Source: Typha latifolia (lineage: Eukaryota; Streptophyta; Magnoliopsida; Poales; Typhaceae). Taken from it: 64,000 bases of DNA. The stretch is from the NCBI GenBank assembly GCA_019914945.1, contig CM034105.1, positions 10,168,001 to 10,232,000 of the forward strand, read 5' to 3'. Below the pieces are notes generated by a model that ran no database searches, was not told the DNA's origin, and saw nothing but the letters and a program-made list of their open reading frames with translations. Each line of letters opens with the position of its first letter. Within the stretch, counting starts at the first letter, position 1. Position numbers and translations under genes: made by a program. This document shows, piece after piece, positions 54,036 through 64,000 of the stretch.

Positions 54036-54211
54036 GGTGGTAAGATCGGAGATGGTTGAGAGAGAAGGATTTGGGGTAAATCTCCCCTTCCCTCCTCGCT
54101 TCCTACGACAAGGCCTCCGTCTCCATGACCGCCGCCGCCATCACTGCCCTCTCCATCTCCACCATCATTTTCCTCTCAATCGCCGAATAGGGTTGGGTAT
54201 GTTTGGGTGGT

Positions 54212-55147
54212 TGTTAGGCTCTGATATCAATTGATAAGCTCTGATACCACTTATTAAGCTCTAATACTAATTTGTTAGGCTCTAATACTAATTGATAGGT
54301 TCTCGAACTAAAGATAGGCTACGCAATGATTCCTTCAAGATCTGAATGTATTATAGGAATCAGTCCGTGCAATTATAAGAAAATATTTGTCAGATATTTT
54401 TTGATAGTTAGAAAATTACGAAATCAATTGAATTAGATCCATAACTTCTTGATCTACAACTTTCATATTTATGCTCTTTGTATATTCTAACTGTAGCAGG
54501 GACGAAAATATGGAATAACGTGGGTGATGGTGGTGGTGACAGGTGGAGTGGATGTTAGGGTTATGGATGGATATGGAGATGAAGGTGGATTATGGATGTG
54601 ATTTAGGGATATAGACAAAGAGAACAGAGTGGTCTAGATCCCAAAGAAGAGGGGCGGCTCGATAGTTGAAGGAGATTAGAAGTTAGGAGAATCCTAACAC
54701 ATTCTTCCAACTATAGAGGTGGAAGGATGGTGAAGAGGGAGGAGGGAGAAGTCTAGAGAGAAGATAGGAGGCAAGAAATTAATAATCCAATTCCATAATG
54801 AAGTTGGCTGCCATCCACATATTTATAGAAGCTAGCGAACAAGTCCTAAAATAATATGAAACCCTAATTCTAGATGATTCCCGTCGATCATGTTCGAACG
54901 CGCCCAATTGTATTCGAACTCACCAAAAGACGTTCTCTGTATGTGCGAATGCGATGCAAGCGTTCGAACTCGCCCGACCGTGTTCGAACGCACAATATAC
55001 GTACTCTATATTTGCAAACCTGGTGCAGACATTCGCAAAGGCATTCGAACGCGACCCCTCCTTCATTCGAACGTGACATACAGGAATTTTATTTTAATAA
55101 AAATAAACTTACAATGTAATAAGAAAAGATCCTAACTAAGTGTATCA
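54212..55147 (-). mobile_element. A3: solo LTR of the A family
   Basis: 936 bp with perfect target duplications GTGGT (54207-54211 and 55148-55152). Plus strand TGTTAGGCTC...AAGTGTATCA. Aligns with the LTRs of A, including the palindrome array (54885-55080). Its sense end carries five PBS-like units (54212-54310), the most in this window, so it is longer than the 884-895 bp LTRs of A. Confidence 0.9.
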
Positions 55148-56914
55148 GTGGTGGAGAAGGAGGACGACGAGGAGTGGAGGAGGAGAGGAGGACGACAAGG
55201 AGTGGAGGAGGTGTGGAGAACGACAAGTGGAGGAGGACGACGATGACGAGTGGAGGAGGGTTGGTGGGAGGCGGCTGGTGAGACTTGAGAGAAGGTGTGA
55301 GGCAGTGAGGGTTAGGGTGTGAGTTAGGGTTAATAGTTTAATATTTATATAGTGGGGCTGATGGGTTGGTGGGTTGACCCGATCCGACCCATATATTTAA
55401 ACAGGTGAAACGGGTCAAAACGGGTCAATTGCATAAACCCGAACACGACCCGATTATTAATCGGGTTAGGCGGGTTGACCTGTTTACGACCCAAACCCGA
55501 TTAGACTAAACCCAAACCCGATTAAGAGCCGGGTTATTGTGTCGAGTTATCGGGTCGGATCAATTTTTGCCACCCCTACATGCATGCTAATCTTATTTTG
55601 CTACTTGGTAAGATTTCGCATATCATAATTTCTACGCATATTTGCTAGGCATGAACATGTGTGTTAGCACACAAAACATGATAATGATGTGTATTCAATT
55701 ATGCTTGTTATGTTGTATAAGATCATGTCACTTGCACACGTGCACAACCATAAATGGGGTGAGTGCTACATCTCGATAGTACCCAACACCACCCTAGCCA
55801 GGGTTAGGGGTGGAGGATACTATTTTACATATATATATTAGGGCCCATGCTGAAGTCTAAGTCCTGTTGATCACAGACAATCAGGTAGCTATTTTGTTAG
55901 GCGATAGGTGATTTACTATCAATAGACGAGAGTCATACCCTTTAGGGTATTTAAAATAGAGAGAAAAAAGATGACGTAGACCTAGCGGTACCCGATGATA
56001 TAGAGTGAAAGCATCCGTGAGTGACAGCTCATGATTTTCGCAAGGTGATGCAATGATATGGAGCCGAGGGCTCAAATAGTAGTATCAATGTGCCATATTG
56101 ACCTATATGAGGGGCGTACAACTGAGGTCCTTAATCTATAGTGGCGGATAATCGATCATGTTGGTCGCCGGGTGATGGGCTAGCGATTCTACCACTAGAG
56201 TCTACCCTCCCTTGGGGGTATGTGTGTGGTTGGGTGTGAGTATTTGATGTGCTCTACAGGTGTAGCTCTACATGAGCCTAAGTTATAGACTTGGTAGTCT
56301 AAGATCATGCATATTATGTGGTGTAGTATTGTCATGGCCTATGGACGGAGCTTAGTGTAAACTTGAGATTAAGGATATGTTAGCTCGGATTGGCGAATGG
56401 CATGTTACTATTTGCTAATGTATGTGCGTATTCGATGAGCATGATGAGTATATGTTACTAACGCATTCTATTTGATCATGATGCGCATATTCATATTTAC
56501 CTATTATTGCATCCTTGTTTACATTACTTATAGACTATAGAAGTAAATACTTGTTGGGCTTTATGCTTACCATCGTTTGGTGGATTCATTTTCAGATTAG
56601 TAGATAACCCCAGGCCTGTGGAGGATCTGGCGAAGACCGACTTTTAGTCTTCTAATTCTTATTTTTATTCTATTCATGTAAATTAAGCTAGATGGTTTGT
56701 AGCTCCTGCGTGAGCTTTGACTTATATTTTATGGATATGTATTTCGGGCTTGTTGTGACCTTGGTGTTATGGTCTTCTTTATCTATTTTATTTATGGAAA
56801 TATGGGTTTTTCGCTTGTATATTGTTTTGAAATATTGATCAGCAGCTCACGTGGTAATCACATGGGTTCTACCTACGTGAGGGGCACGTGTTTGGTGGCG
56901 GGTTCTACAATCAC

Positions 56915-57493
56915 GGTCTAGGGTGGCTTAGACATCCCCACTATCAAATGCAAAGTGTCATCAATTGGTGTTAAATCCCATTTTTTGCTGGCCTACTTCT
57001 TCTTCATCCACCTCTTCTAGTAACATGATCACTACTAGAATCTTCATGCACTTATGTCCAGCACATACTTCTCTTCGCAGTAGAAGCATAACCCATTCAA
57101 TAAGATCTTCTACAAGTCTTAGCTGAAATTGATACTCGATAGCGCCTGACATACCGAAATTACCACCGATGGCAGAGATTGAGACCTCATGGTTGGTACG
57201 GCGTGATTGGTCTTCATCAATATCTATAGCTCCCAAAACTTTTCCTCCATCACTTATGTGGTGGAGAAGGCCTTGAGAAGTGTCGATGGCTAGGCAGCCT
57301 TAACTTCGGCTTGTATGTCTTACCACAGATGATTGATAAATGTGCTTTTCAAAGTCGACTTTGACCAGCCCCCGATTTAGTTGCTAAAGCATTCAAACCC
57401 TTCTAGATAGACCCTCATTATGGTCTTTTAAGTTAACTTCGTGAGGATGGCTTGGAAGTCTTTGTAATTGGATGATTCAAATTGCACGCATAA
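56915..57493 (-). pseudogene. Chromovirus gag fragment
   Basis: Minus-strand pieces match the later gag of A and C. In sense, STFINHLW and DIQAEVKAA then LLKAF (near 57270-57340) correspond to FISGLRDEIQADIRAL...LQEAFEKAV in A. CFYCEEKYVLD...HKC (57040-57100, two frames) corresponds to the zinc knuckle CFRCDEKFVPEHRC of C. The acidic tail LLEEVDEEEVGQQ (56961 on) corresponds to the region before protease in A. Both ends are cut, by E3 at 57494 and near LTR I at 56915. Too broken to be functional. Confidence 0.65.
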
Positions 57494-57592
57494 TGTAACA
57501 ACCCATAAAATAAAAAAAGATTTATTGCATGGCACTGGGTGGTCGGCCACAGCTGCCGCCGCACTCCCTCACTGCCTCACTGTCTCTTCATC

Positions 57593-57595
<3 letters not shown>

Positions 57596-57655
<60 letters not shown>
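57596..57655. repeat. (CT)n microsatellite
   Basis: About 29 uninterrupted CT units, followed by shorter tracts at 57662-57676 and 57773-57802. They lie in the sense-start region of LTR E3. The 182-codon Ser/Leu-rich open frame over it (57468-58016) is a by-product of the repeat. Confidence 0.95.
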
Positions 57656-57657
<2 letters not shown>

Positions 57658-57769
57658 TACACTCTCTCTCTCTCGCTTTCTTTTCCACCCTCTTGCTGAC
57701 GCCGGCCTACCGTCATCATTGCCGCCGAGGTGAGCCTTTCTCCTTGCTTCTCTTCTCTTCCTCTCTCTT

Positions 57770-57806
<37 letters not shown>

Positions 57807-58502
57807 TCTCCCAACTTTCTCTCTAGTGGTCTCAGGTTTGCCAAACCTGAGTTGTCGGCAAGAGGCCAACCACTGGCTGGCCAGCATCTGCCGTCCCCCT
57901 CCCCGCTAGCCCGATCCCTTCCTTTCTCCTTCTTCTCTTCTTCTTCTCCTTTCTTTCTTTCTTCTTCCTCTTTTCTCCTCCTCCTTCCTCGATTTCTCCT
58001 CCTCTTTCTGCAATAGTGCTAGGCTCAGCCTAGCACTATAGCAAAGAGGATTATTTTTTCTTTCCTGTTGATTATATAATTTATTTTCTAATTTAACGTA
58101 AATTAGTTTATTTATATAATTAATTATTTTGATAATTTACACTCACTAGTATAATTATTTCAATTGAGCATATTTTATCATTCATTTGATAGATTGATCT
58201 TAGTTATAAGTATGCCGGTGATATATAGAGATGATTGAAGATGACTATACTTTTATGACTATATGTCGAGATGATATTTAGCATGAGTATGCATGTGATA
58301 GACTAGCATGAGTATGCATATGATAGATGCATTAACGATTCGAGATTGCATCGCATTATATCTCTTTTGACTCTTCTTCCACCTAAATTCTTAATATGCA
58401 TGACTTATTATAATACTAGATAAAATACATATGATCTATTATTTTTAAACATAAAATTTAATTGATATGATGTTGACTGAAACCGTGAGAATACCTGAGT
58501 GG

Positions 58503-59491
58503 TGATACGAACCGGGTAAGATCAGATCACATCAAAGGAAGATTGGGCTCAATGGATTGAGTCTAATTATCTTATTTGGTTATTTGGTTTAGTTAGAGTC
58601 TTAATAGGTTAGGATTTTATTTAATTAGTTAAATTCAACTCTACTTAGTTTTGGAAAAATATTCACAGAATATTCTACACATATCCAAATAATATAAAAC
58701 TAGTTGTATAAGGTCTCCAACCTCTAGCTTTGATATTCACGACTTCTCCAGATTCGGAATCTATCTATGACGAAATGATGTGAGAAGATAAAGGAAAACT
58801 GGTTTAGTTGGTTTGTTAGGGTTTTAACTTAGTTGTTGATTTGTTAGGATTTGTTAGAGTTGTTTAATTTAGTTGATGACTCCCTAGGGTGAGCCTCTAT
58901 ATATATGTGGAGGAAATCCTAATTAGAGTATGATGATTATGCTATTGGAATATTAATTTCTTGCCTCTCTATCATCTATCTACCCTAATCTCCCTCTTCC
59001 CTCTTCACCATCCTTCCACCTCTATCGTTGGCAAAGTTTCTCCTAACTTATAATCTCCCTCGTCTGTCGATCACCCCTCTTCTTTTGGATCTCAGCCACT
59101 TCATTCCCTACGTCTACTTCCTTTAATCACTTCCATAATACAACATCATCTACATACTCATCCATAACCGTAACATTCACTCCACCCATCACCACCACTC
59201 CACCTGTCACCACCACAATCACCCACGGTATTCCGTGTTTTCGTCCTTGCTACGGTTCGAATTTGCAAAGGGCGTAAATACAAAAGTTGTAAATTAGAAA
59301 GTTACTGATCCAACCCAATTAGTTTCGTAATTGGCTAACTAAAGATTATCTGACAAATATTTTCCCACGGTTGCGCGGACTACTTCCTGTAATAAATTCA
59401 GATCTTAAGGAATTATTCCGTAGCCGATCTTTTGGTTCCAGATCCTATCAATTTGGTATCAGAGCCTATCATTTAGTATTATAGTTTATCA
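58503..59491 (+). repeat. Element F 5' LTR
   Basis: Starts TGATACGAACCGGGTAAG and ends ATAGTTTATCA. Contains CTCTATATATATG (58896-58908, TATA-like) and, at the end (59448-59491), three PBS-like units (CCTATCAATTTGGTATCAGAG and variants). It lacks the GTTCGAAC array of A. Confidence 0.88.
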
Positions 59492-59510
59492 ATTGGTATC
59501 GGAGCAAGCG
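59492..59510 (+). promoter_or_regulatory. Element F primer-binding site
   Basis: ATTGGTATCGGAGCAAGCG after the LTR end; matches TTGGTATCAGAGC with one change. Followed by GAACCTCAGACCTCCATTAA, the same leader as in A and A2. Confidence 0.8.
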
Positions 59511-59529
59511 AACCTCAGACCTCCATTAA

Positions 59530-60342
59530 TGGTTAAAACAAGGAAGATGACATTAACAAGGAGACCTATGGAGAGCACACCAATAAGAGAAGACTCAATC
59601 CATGATGACCCTAACCGTGATTCCTTTGGAGCGACCACGGCATGACGAGTCAACCAATGTCCATGAGTGTGAATATGGATGAAATAAGGGGCATGTTCCA
59701 TACATTGCTACATAGATTTGACGCAATGCAAAAGGATCACAATGATTTCAAGGAATATGTCATAAACCGATTTGATTCGTTATCTCCTCGACGAAGCTGC
59801 ACCGACTTACCACCCTTGCACCCGAAGGCACCTCCACAACATGACGAAGGACCACCGAGGTATACATCATCAAAGGAGACCTTGCTGCCCAAGCCGATAG
59901 CTAGGAATCCCTAAGCGATCGTCAGTCATCACCAATTGCCACCCGAGTCGCTAATTGAGGGCAATGAAGCTTTGAAAGATATCGAGGATTCAATACCTCA
60001 ATGGCCCGATCTTATGGTAGTGGCTGCCCATCAAATTCCTTACCGATCTAAGGGACAACCTCCTCAGCCCATAAGCAATGTGCCAAAGCCTAAATAGATC
60101 AGCCCTTGCGCGAGTCCTAGACTAGACTCGAGCCTACATTGGATTGTGGGTGAGTTAAATCTTAGCCTTGGACTAATTGGTCGAGTACAAAACAACGTGC
60201 TACATTGTGTTACACTTGGACGAGCCATGTCTTGCACTCTTGGACTTGGCTCGGATGTTGGTAGGAACAATTTGGCAAATATCGAAGGTTTGGAAACCAC
60301 CATGGACACCTTGAAGACAAGGTGGTCGAAAGTGTGGTGGAT
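59530..60342 (+). pseudogene. Element F gag N-terminus and unique interior
   Basis: From the ATG at 59530 it reads MVKTRKMTLTRRPMESTPIREDSIHDDPNRDSFGATTA, then a stop (59643-59645). In another frame 59642-59914 gives MTSQPMSMSVNMDEIRGMFHTLLHRFDAMQKDHNDFKEYVINRFDSLSPRRSCTDLPPLHPKAPPQ, the same N-terminal gag helix as in A. The part 59920-60342 has no match to A gag. It contains two short open frames (60146-60355 plus, 60064-60309 minus) of unknown meaning. The end (60305-60342) is the PPT region. Confidence 0.75.
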
Positions 60343-61345
60343 TGATACGAACTAGGTCAGATCAGATCCAATCAAAGGGAGATTGGGCTCAATGGATTGA
60401 GTCTAATTATCTTATTTGGTTATTTGATTTAGTTAGAGTGTTAGGATTTTATTTAATTAGTAGAAAAATATTTGCAGAATATTATACACATATCCAAATA
60501 ATATAAAACTAGTTGGATAAGGTCTCCAACCTCGAGATCTACAACTTTGGTATTCATGATTTCTCCAGATTCGAAATCTATCTATGACGAAACAATTTGA
60601 GAAGATAAAGGAAGACTGTTTTAGTTGGTTTGTTAGGATTTTAACTTAGTTGTTGATTTATTAAGATTTGTTAGAGTTGTTTAATTTAGTTGATGAGTTC
60701 TTAGGGTGAGCTTGGAGGAATTCCTAATTAGAGTATGGAGTATGATAATTATGCTATTAAAATATTAATTTCTTGCCTCTCTATCATCTATCTACCATAA
60801 TCTCTCTCCTCCCTCTTCACTATCCTTCCACCTCTACCGTTGGCAAGGTTTACTATCCTTCTACCTCTACCGTTGGTATCCTTCTACCTCTACCGTTGGT
60901 AAGGTTTCTCCTAACTTATAATCTCCCTCGTTTGTTGAGTCACCCCTCTTCTTTGGGATCTCGACTACTTCGTTCCCTTCATCTACTTCCTTTAATCACT
61001 TCCACAATCCACCATCATCTCCATACCCATCTATAACCCTAACGACTACTCCACCCGTCACCACCACCATCACCCACGTTATTCCGTATTTTTGTCATTT
61101 CTACAGTTTGAATCAGCAAAGGGCGTAAATACAAAAGTTGTAGATTAGGAAGTTACTAATCCGACCCAATTAGTGCCGTAATTTTCTGACTACCGAAGAA
61201 TATCTGAAGAACATTTTCCCATGATTGCGCGAACTGCTTCCTGCAATAAATTCAAATCTTAAGGAATTATTTCGTAGTCGATCTTTTGGTTCCAGATCCT
61301 ATCAATTTGGTATAAGAGTCTTTCATTTGGTATCAGAGCTTATCA
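60343..61345 (+). repeat. Element F 3' LTR
   Basis: Aligns with 58503-59491. Includes a small duplication near 60830-60905, where CTACCTCTACCGTTGG occurs three times against once in the 5' LTR. Ends GGTATCAGAGCTTATCA with three PBS-like units. Confidence 0.88.
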
Positions 61346-61588
61346 AGTGGGTGAAAGGGTTAGGATGCACTTGGTGGATGATTGATCGCTCAATGTAGTC
61401 GCAATCTTGTGGCCTTTACGTTCGAGGTCGTTAGTTTGTAGGCCTAGCAGATATTTGGACACATGCCGTTCGCTAAGGCATATGTAGCAAGTTATCCTCA
61501 TATAGTTTCTATTAGCTAGAAGGGTGCTAGGTTTGGATGGATGTTGATACGCTTAGCAGATGGCATGGTATGATTATGTTTGAGACAC

Positions 61589-62550
61589 TAATACGAATCA
61601 GGTCAGATCAGATCACATCAAGGGGAGATTAGGCTCAATGGATTGAGTCTAGTTATCTTATCTACTTATTTTCTATAATTAGAGTCTTATTAGGTTAGAA
61701 TTTATTAGTTAACTAATTCAGCTATGTGCAGTTTTGGGAAAATATTCAAAAGATATTTCACAAACAACCAAATATTACGAAACCACTTGGAAAAGATTGA
61801 AGATTTCCTGATCTACAACTTCTGTATTCAATGTTTCTCTAGATTCGAACTCTATTTATGGCAGAATGAAGAATCAATCCAAGAAGGATAAAGAATGCTG
61901 ATTTAGCTAAGTCATGTTTATCTCTAGGTCATGTTTAAGACAAGTCTAGTTAAGTCATGTAAGTCATTAAGGCAAGTTTAATTAAGTCATGTAAGCCTCT
62001 AAGGCAAGTCCTAGTTTGAGTCATATAAGCATTTAGGGTTAGTATAAGGCAAGTCCTAGTTCAAGTTGTATAAGCCTTCATGACTAATCCTAGTAGGACT
62101 CATTGTATCCCCACCTCTATATATAGATGGTTGGGCTTCTTTGTTTATTAATCCAGGCATCCAAGCATTGAGAATCAATTGAGTTTATTTATTTTTTTAT
62201 TACCATATTTACTATTTTATTATAGCCATTAGATTGCTTTTACCTTTCTACGAGTATATCATAGCCGTAGAACCTCTAACGCTTTCAAACCCTAGCCACC
62301 ACCTTCCTCCAGCAGCCACCCTACCCTACGGCCGTCTGCCACCACCCTTGGCCATCTGCCACCCTCCGACGACTCCCACAAAGTCAGATATTTACTATTC
62401 GGCCCCGTTTTGATCTTGCTCTACTATTGTAATTATATCATTTCATCCAAATATCTAATTGATGTGAAACTAACGCCATTAGACCTCTATCTCGTGAGGC
62501 CACCACTTAAATTTTCATAATTTTCTTACGTCCAAATGTGGTTTGTAAAA
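61589..62550 (+). mobile_element. F2: solo LTR related to F
   Basis: 962 bp in E3. The left end TAATACGAATCAGGTCAG matches the LTR start of F (TGATACGAA...). Flanks GACAC (61584-61588) and GATAC (62551-62555) are an imperfect target duplication that restores E sequence. The middle differs from F (repeated AAGTCATGTAAG motifs, 61910-62010). It ends TTGTAAAA rather than TTATCA, so the right boundary is inferred from E alone. Confidence 0.7.
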
Positions 62551-63313
62551 GATACTCTTTGTGGATGGTAGGGTATGTTTTGAGCCTTCGGGCATGATGA
62601 TGAGATCAAATACCAAGTGTTGACTGTGCATGGTGGTCTAGTATGATGATGATATTCAGATTTGACATTAATAACTAAGATGTTGAGAAATGTATATAAT
62701 TTTATTATCATCGGATATACTTGATTATCGAGTGGGCATTATGTATCATATGTGGTTGCATTTGATATCATAGTATGGGCATAGTTGGCATGCATCATAT
62801 GTAGTATATTTGAAAGAGTTATGGTGATGGTATGATATGGAGATTTATTTAGACATTTTCTAGAGTTATATACTTGATTAGTTATGACATGATATCTATC
62901 ATGCATTTAGTCATTATTAAGAATACATTCATATACTCATTCATGATATAATGTTCCCTTCTGATTCATATTATCTAGTACGTACATGATTTACAATCTT
63001 CTTGGCATCACTAATTCGGGGTAAGGTCTATTCACTAAGCCTTTAACTTAAGACTCTCTTTAATTTTTTTCTAACCCCTTTAGATATATGGTATGTGATA
63101 GGGACTTGAGATATTTTGAGAAGATATTTTATAATAAAGATGAGGTGAGCTATAGACGTGAGATGGTATAAAAGATAGTTTGTTTAGATATTGAGTTGTA
63201 TCATTATTGGATATTTGTACTCCATTGTATTAGACGATAAATTATATAATACATGTTCGATTATATAGTATTCATATATTGGTGATTTTAGTTGTATCTT
63301 CATAGTTTGTTAT

Positions 63314-64000
63314 TGTAACAACCTAAAAATTATAAAAAAAAAATAAAAAATACGGGGGGAGGGACCCGCGCACACGCCAAGCGCGTGTGTGCATCCCAGC
63401 GCCCCTACCACCCCCCGTCCTCTTCTTCTTCTCCTCCTTCTTCCTTTTCTCTTGCCGTGCACGCCACCATCCCAACCTCCCCTATTTCTCCCCCAACCGC
63501 ACCATCTCTCCCTCCCTCACCTTCTCTCGGGTTGTCGATGTCGGAGCCAACGAAGCCCCGCAGCCGATGGCCGACGAAGCTAACCGCGCGACCCCTCGGT
63601 AGATCTTTTTTTTTCTTTTTGTTGTTTTTCTTTCTTCCCTTGTTCCTACCCCTCGATCGCATGACCGATTCCGAAGGAGCTGGCTAGCTGAGGAAAACTA
63701 GAGTACTTTGGAGACCCCCTAGGCGAGTAGAGTTTATACAAGTCTAGAATAATATAGTTACAACTATTATACCTCCCATAACACTGTAGGAAATATTAGT
63801 ATTAATACATGCATCTAGTGTACCATGATATATCTTGATATGTGCGGTTATTGATAGTTTACTCATCATATTATGAGAATATTAATATTAGCATATACAT
63901 TAGTATAATAATGCTCTACATGTATCATGTATAATAAACTCTTGTATAAATGTTTATTGTGAATATAGAATGTAACGATCATGATAACTATGGCATGCCT
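63314..64000 (+). mobile_element. LTR of family G (copy G3), start only
   Basis: Starts TGTAACAACCTAAAAATTAT inside E3. The terminal palindrome GCACACGCCAAGCGCGTGTG lies at 63371-63390. The GC-rich part reads like G1/G2 inverted (63535-63600 corresponds to 20635-20700). From 63690 the block GGAGACCCCCTAGGCGAGTAG and onward matches G1 at 19740-19780 inverted and continues to the window end. Compared with G1 and G2 a large middle part (including the GGGCTGC array) is missing near 63680. Confidence 0.8.

Larger units (their letters stand above)
53324..55578. mobile_element. Non-autonomous hAT-like element
   Basis: Flanked by perfect 8-bp duplications CATGCATG (53316-53323 and 55579-55586), the length typical of hAT transposition. 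Ends are TAGGGGT at left and GCCACCCCTA at right, complementary over the first 7 bp. Long subterminal regions are rich in GGGTCGGGTC/CGACCCGA motifs and CGTTTAATAAACGGG inverted repeats (53384-53530). No transposase is encoded. It carries a 27-bp tandem repeat (53867-54035), a GA-rich segment (55150-55320) and a solo LTR (A3). It interrupts LTR I. Confidence 0.85.
52230..56909 (+). mobile_element. Solo LTR I, interrupted by a hAT-like element
   Basis: Starts TGTAACATCC and ends GGTTCTACA, with target duplications ATCAT (52225-52229) and ATCAC (56910-56914), one mismatch. Near its start is the inverted repeat GTGCACGTGC-CTA-GCACATGCAC (52258-52280). GGGCTGGGC/AGCCCAACC repeats lie at 52390-52580. 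Its sense end (56840-56909) has CACGTGG, CTACGTGAG and GCACGTG motifs, as in B. The block 55790-56230 shares style, not detailed sequence, with the middle of other LTRs. Without the hAT element it is about 2.4 kb, like G, B and H LTRs. No coding. Confidence 0.8.
58503..61345 (+). mobile_element. Element F: non-autonomous mini-element of the A chromovirus family
   Basis: 2843 bp with perfect target duplications AGTGG (58498-58502 and 61346-61350). 5' LTR 58503-59491 (989 bp), PBS 59492-59510, interior 59511-60342, 3' LTR 60343-61345 (1003 bp). The PBS, the gag start and the sequence before the 3' LTR (CACCTTGAAGACAAGGTGG) match those of A, but protease, RT, RNase H and integrase are absent. 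F would have needed enzymes from an A-like partner. Between gag start and PPT it holds sequence not found in A. Confidence 0.9.
57494..63313 (+). mobile_element. LTR of family E (copy E3), carrying F and F2
   Basis: Starts TGTAACAACCCATAAAAT. Its body matches E1: 58200-58500 corresponds to 25-310, 61351-61588 to 310-530, and 62551-63313 to 535-1290. It is interrupted by F (58503-61345) and F2 (61589-62550), and ends in this window where G3 inserts at 63314. Without insertions about 2.0 kb is present. Its first 500 bp contain a very long CT tract where E2 has a GAA tract, and an 11-bp stem hairpin at 58015-58037. Confidence 0.85.

Noticed and set aside
57468..58016. A 182-codon Ser/Leu-rich open frame
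   Set aside because: It is the translation of a (CT)n microsatellite and neighbouring CT-rich LTR sequence.

Overview
The window is angiosperm intergenic DNA made almost wholly of nested transposable elements. I recognise no host protein gene, tRNA, rRNA or CRISPR array. The evidence for a plant is the mix of elements: SIRE/Maximus-like Ty1/copia, chromodomain-bearing Ty3/gypsy (chromoviruses, including a Tekay/Del-like one), primer-binding sites matching initiator Met-tRNA, a hAT-like element with GGGTCGGGTC-rich ends, and remains of a CACTA-type gene. Nearly all coding regions are broken by stops and frameshifts. The species cannot be named from this sequence alone. Family letters A-K are my own labels.

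Layout, left (1-32,000): a plus-strand SIRE-like copia element (D) is spread over 1552-31723. Its reverse transcriptase (RT) begins at 1552 and is interrupted at 2035 by B, a minus-strand non-autonomous LTR element running to 18231. B has 2.5-kb LTRs, a PBS and a PPT but no gag-pol. B's 3' LTR is itself interrupted by A (3072-9721), a degenerate minus-strand chromovirus. D resumes with the rest of RT (18232-18463), solo LTR G1 (18464-20920), RNase H (20921-21450), a post-pol segment with its own TATA box, a composite insertion (A2 fragment 22827-24292 plus E2 LTR 24293-27095), a post-pol ORF (27096-27780), a PPT and a 3' LTR. That LTR is split by solo LTR G2 (28349-31113) and ends at LTR fragment E4.

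Middle (32,000-51,250): a CACTA-like terminus at 32093 and broken minus-strand exons at 46900-47930 suggest an old CACTA element (K). A Tekay-like element H (32199-46223, perfect TSD CCCTA) lies inside it. H's 3' LTR holds a second minus-strand chromovirus, C (40297-45489), which has lost RT and RNase H through an in-frame deletion. A decayed minus-strand copia, J (47931-51250), follows.

Right (51,250-64,000): solo LTR I (52230-56909) contains a hAT-like element (53324-55578, TSD CATGCATG), which contains a solo A-family LTR (54212-55147). A chromovirus gag fragment (56915-57493) is followed by LTR E3 (57494-63313). E3 holds the mini-element F (58503-61345, TSD AGTGG) and solo LTR F2, and is interrupted by LTR G3 (63314 to the end).

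Notable signals: a palindromic array (GCGTTCGAACGC and variants) shared, with flanking homology, between LTRs of gypsy families A/C and copia D and repeated beside a second promoter inside D; LTR ends in A, C and F that carry variable numbers of PBS-like units; a putative promoter, 5' splice site and extra ORF downstream of copia pol; G-box palindromes and GGGCTGCAGCCC arrays shared by several LTR families; and a conserved 48-nt hairpin in family E.
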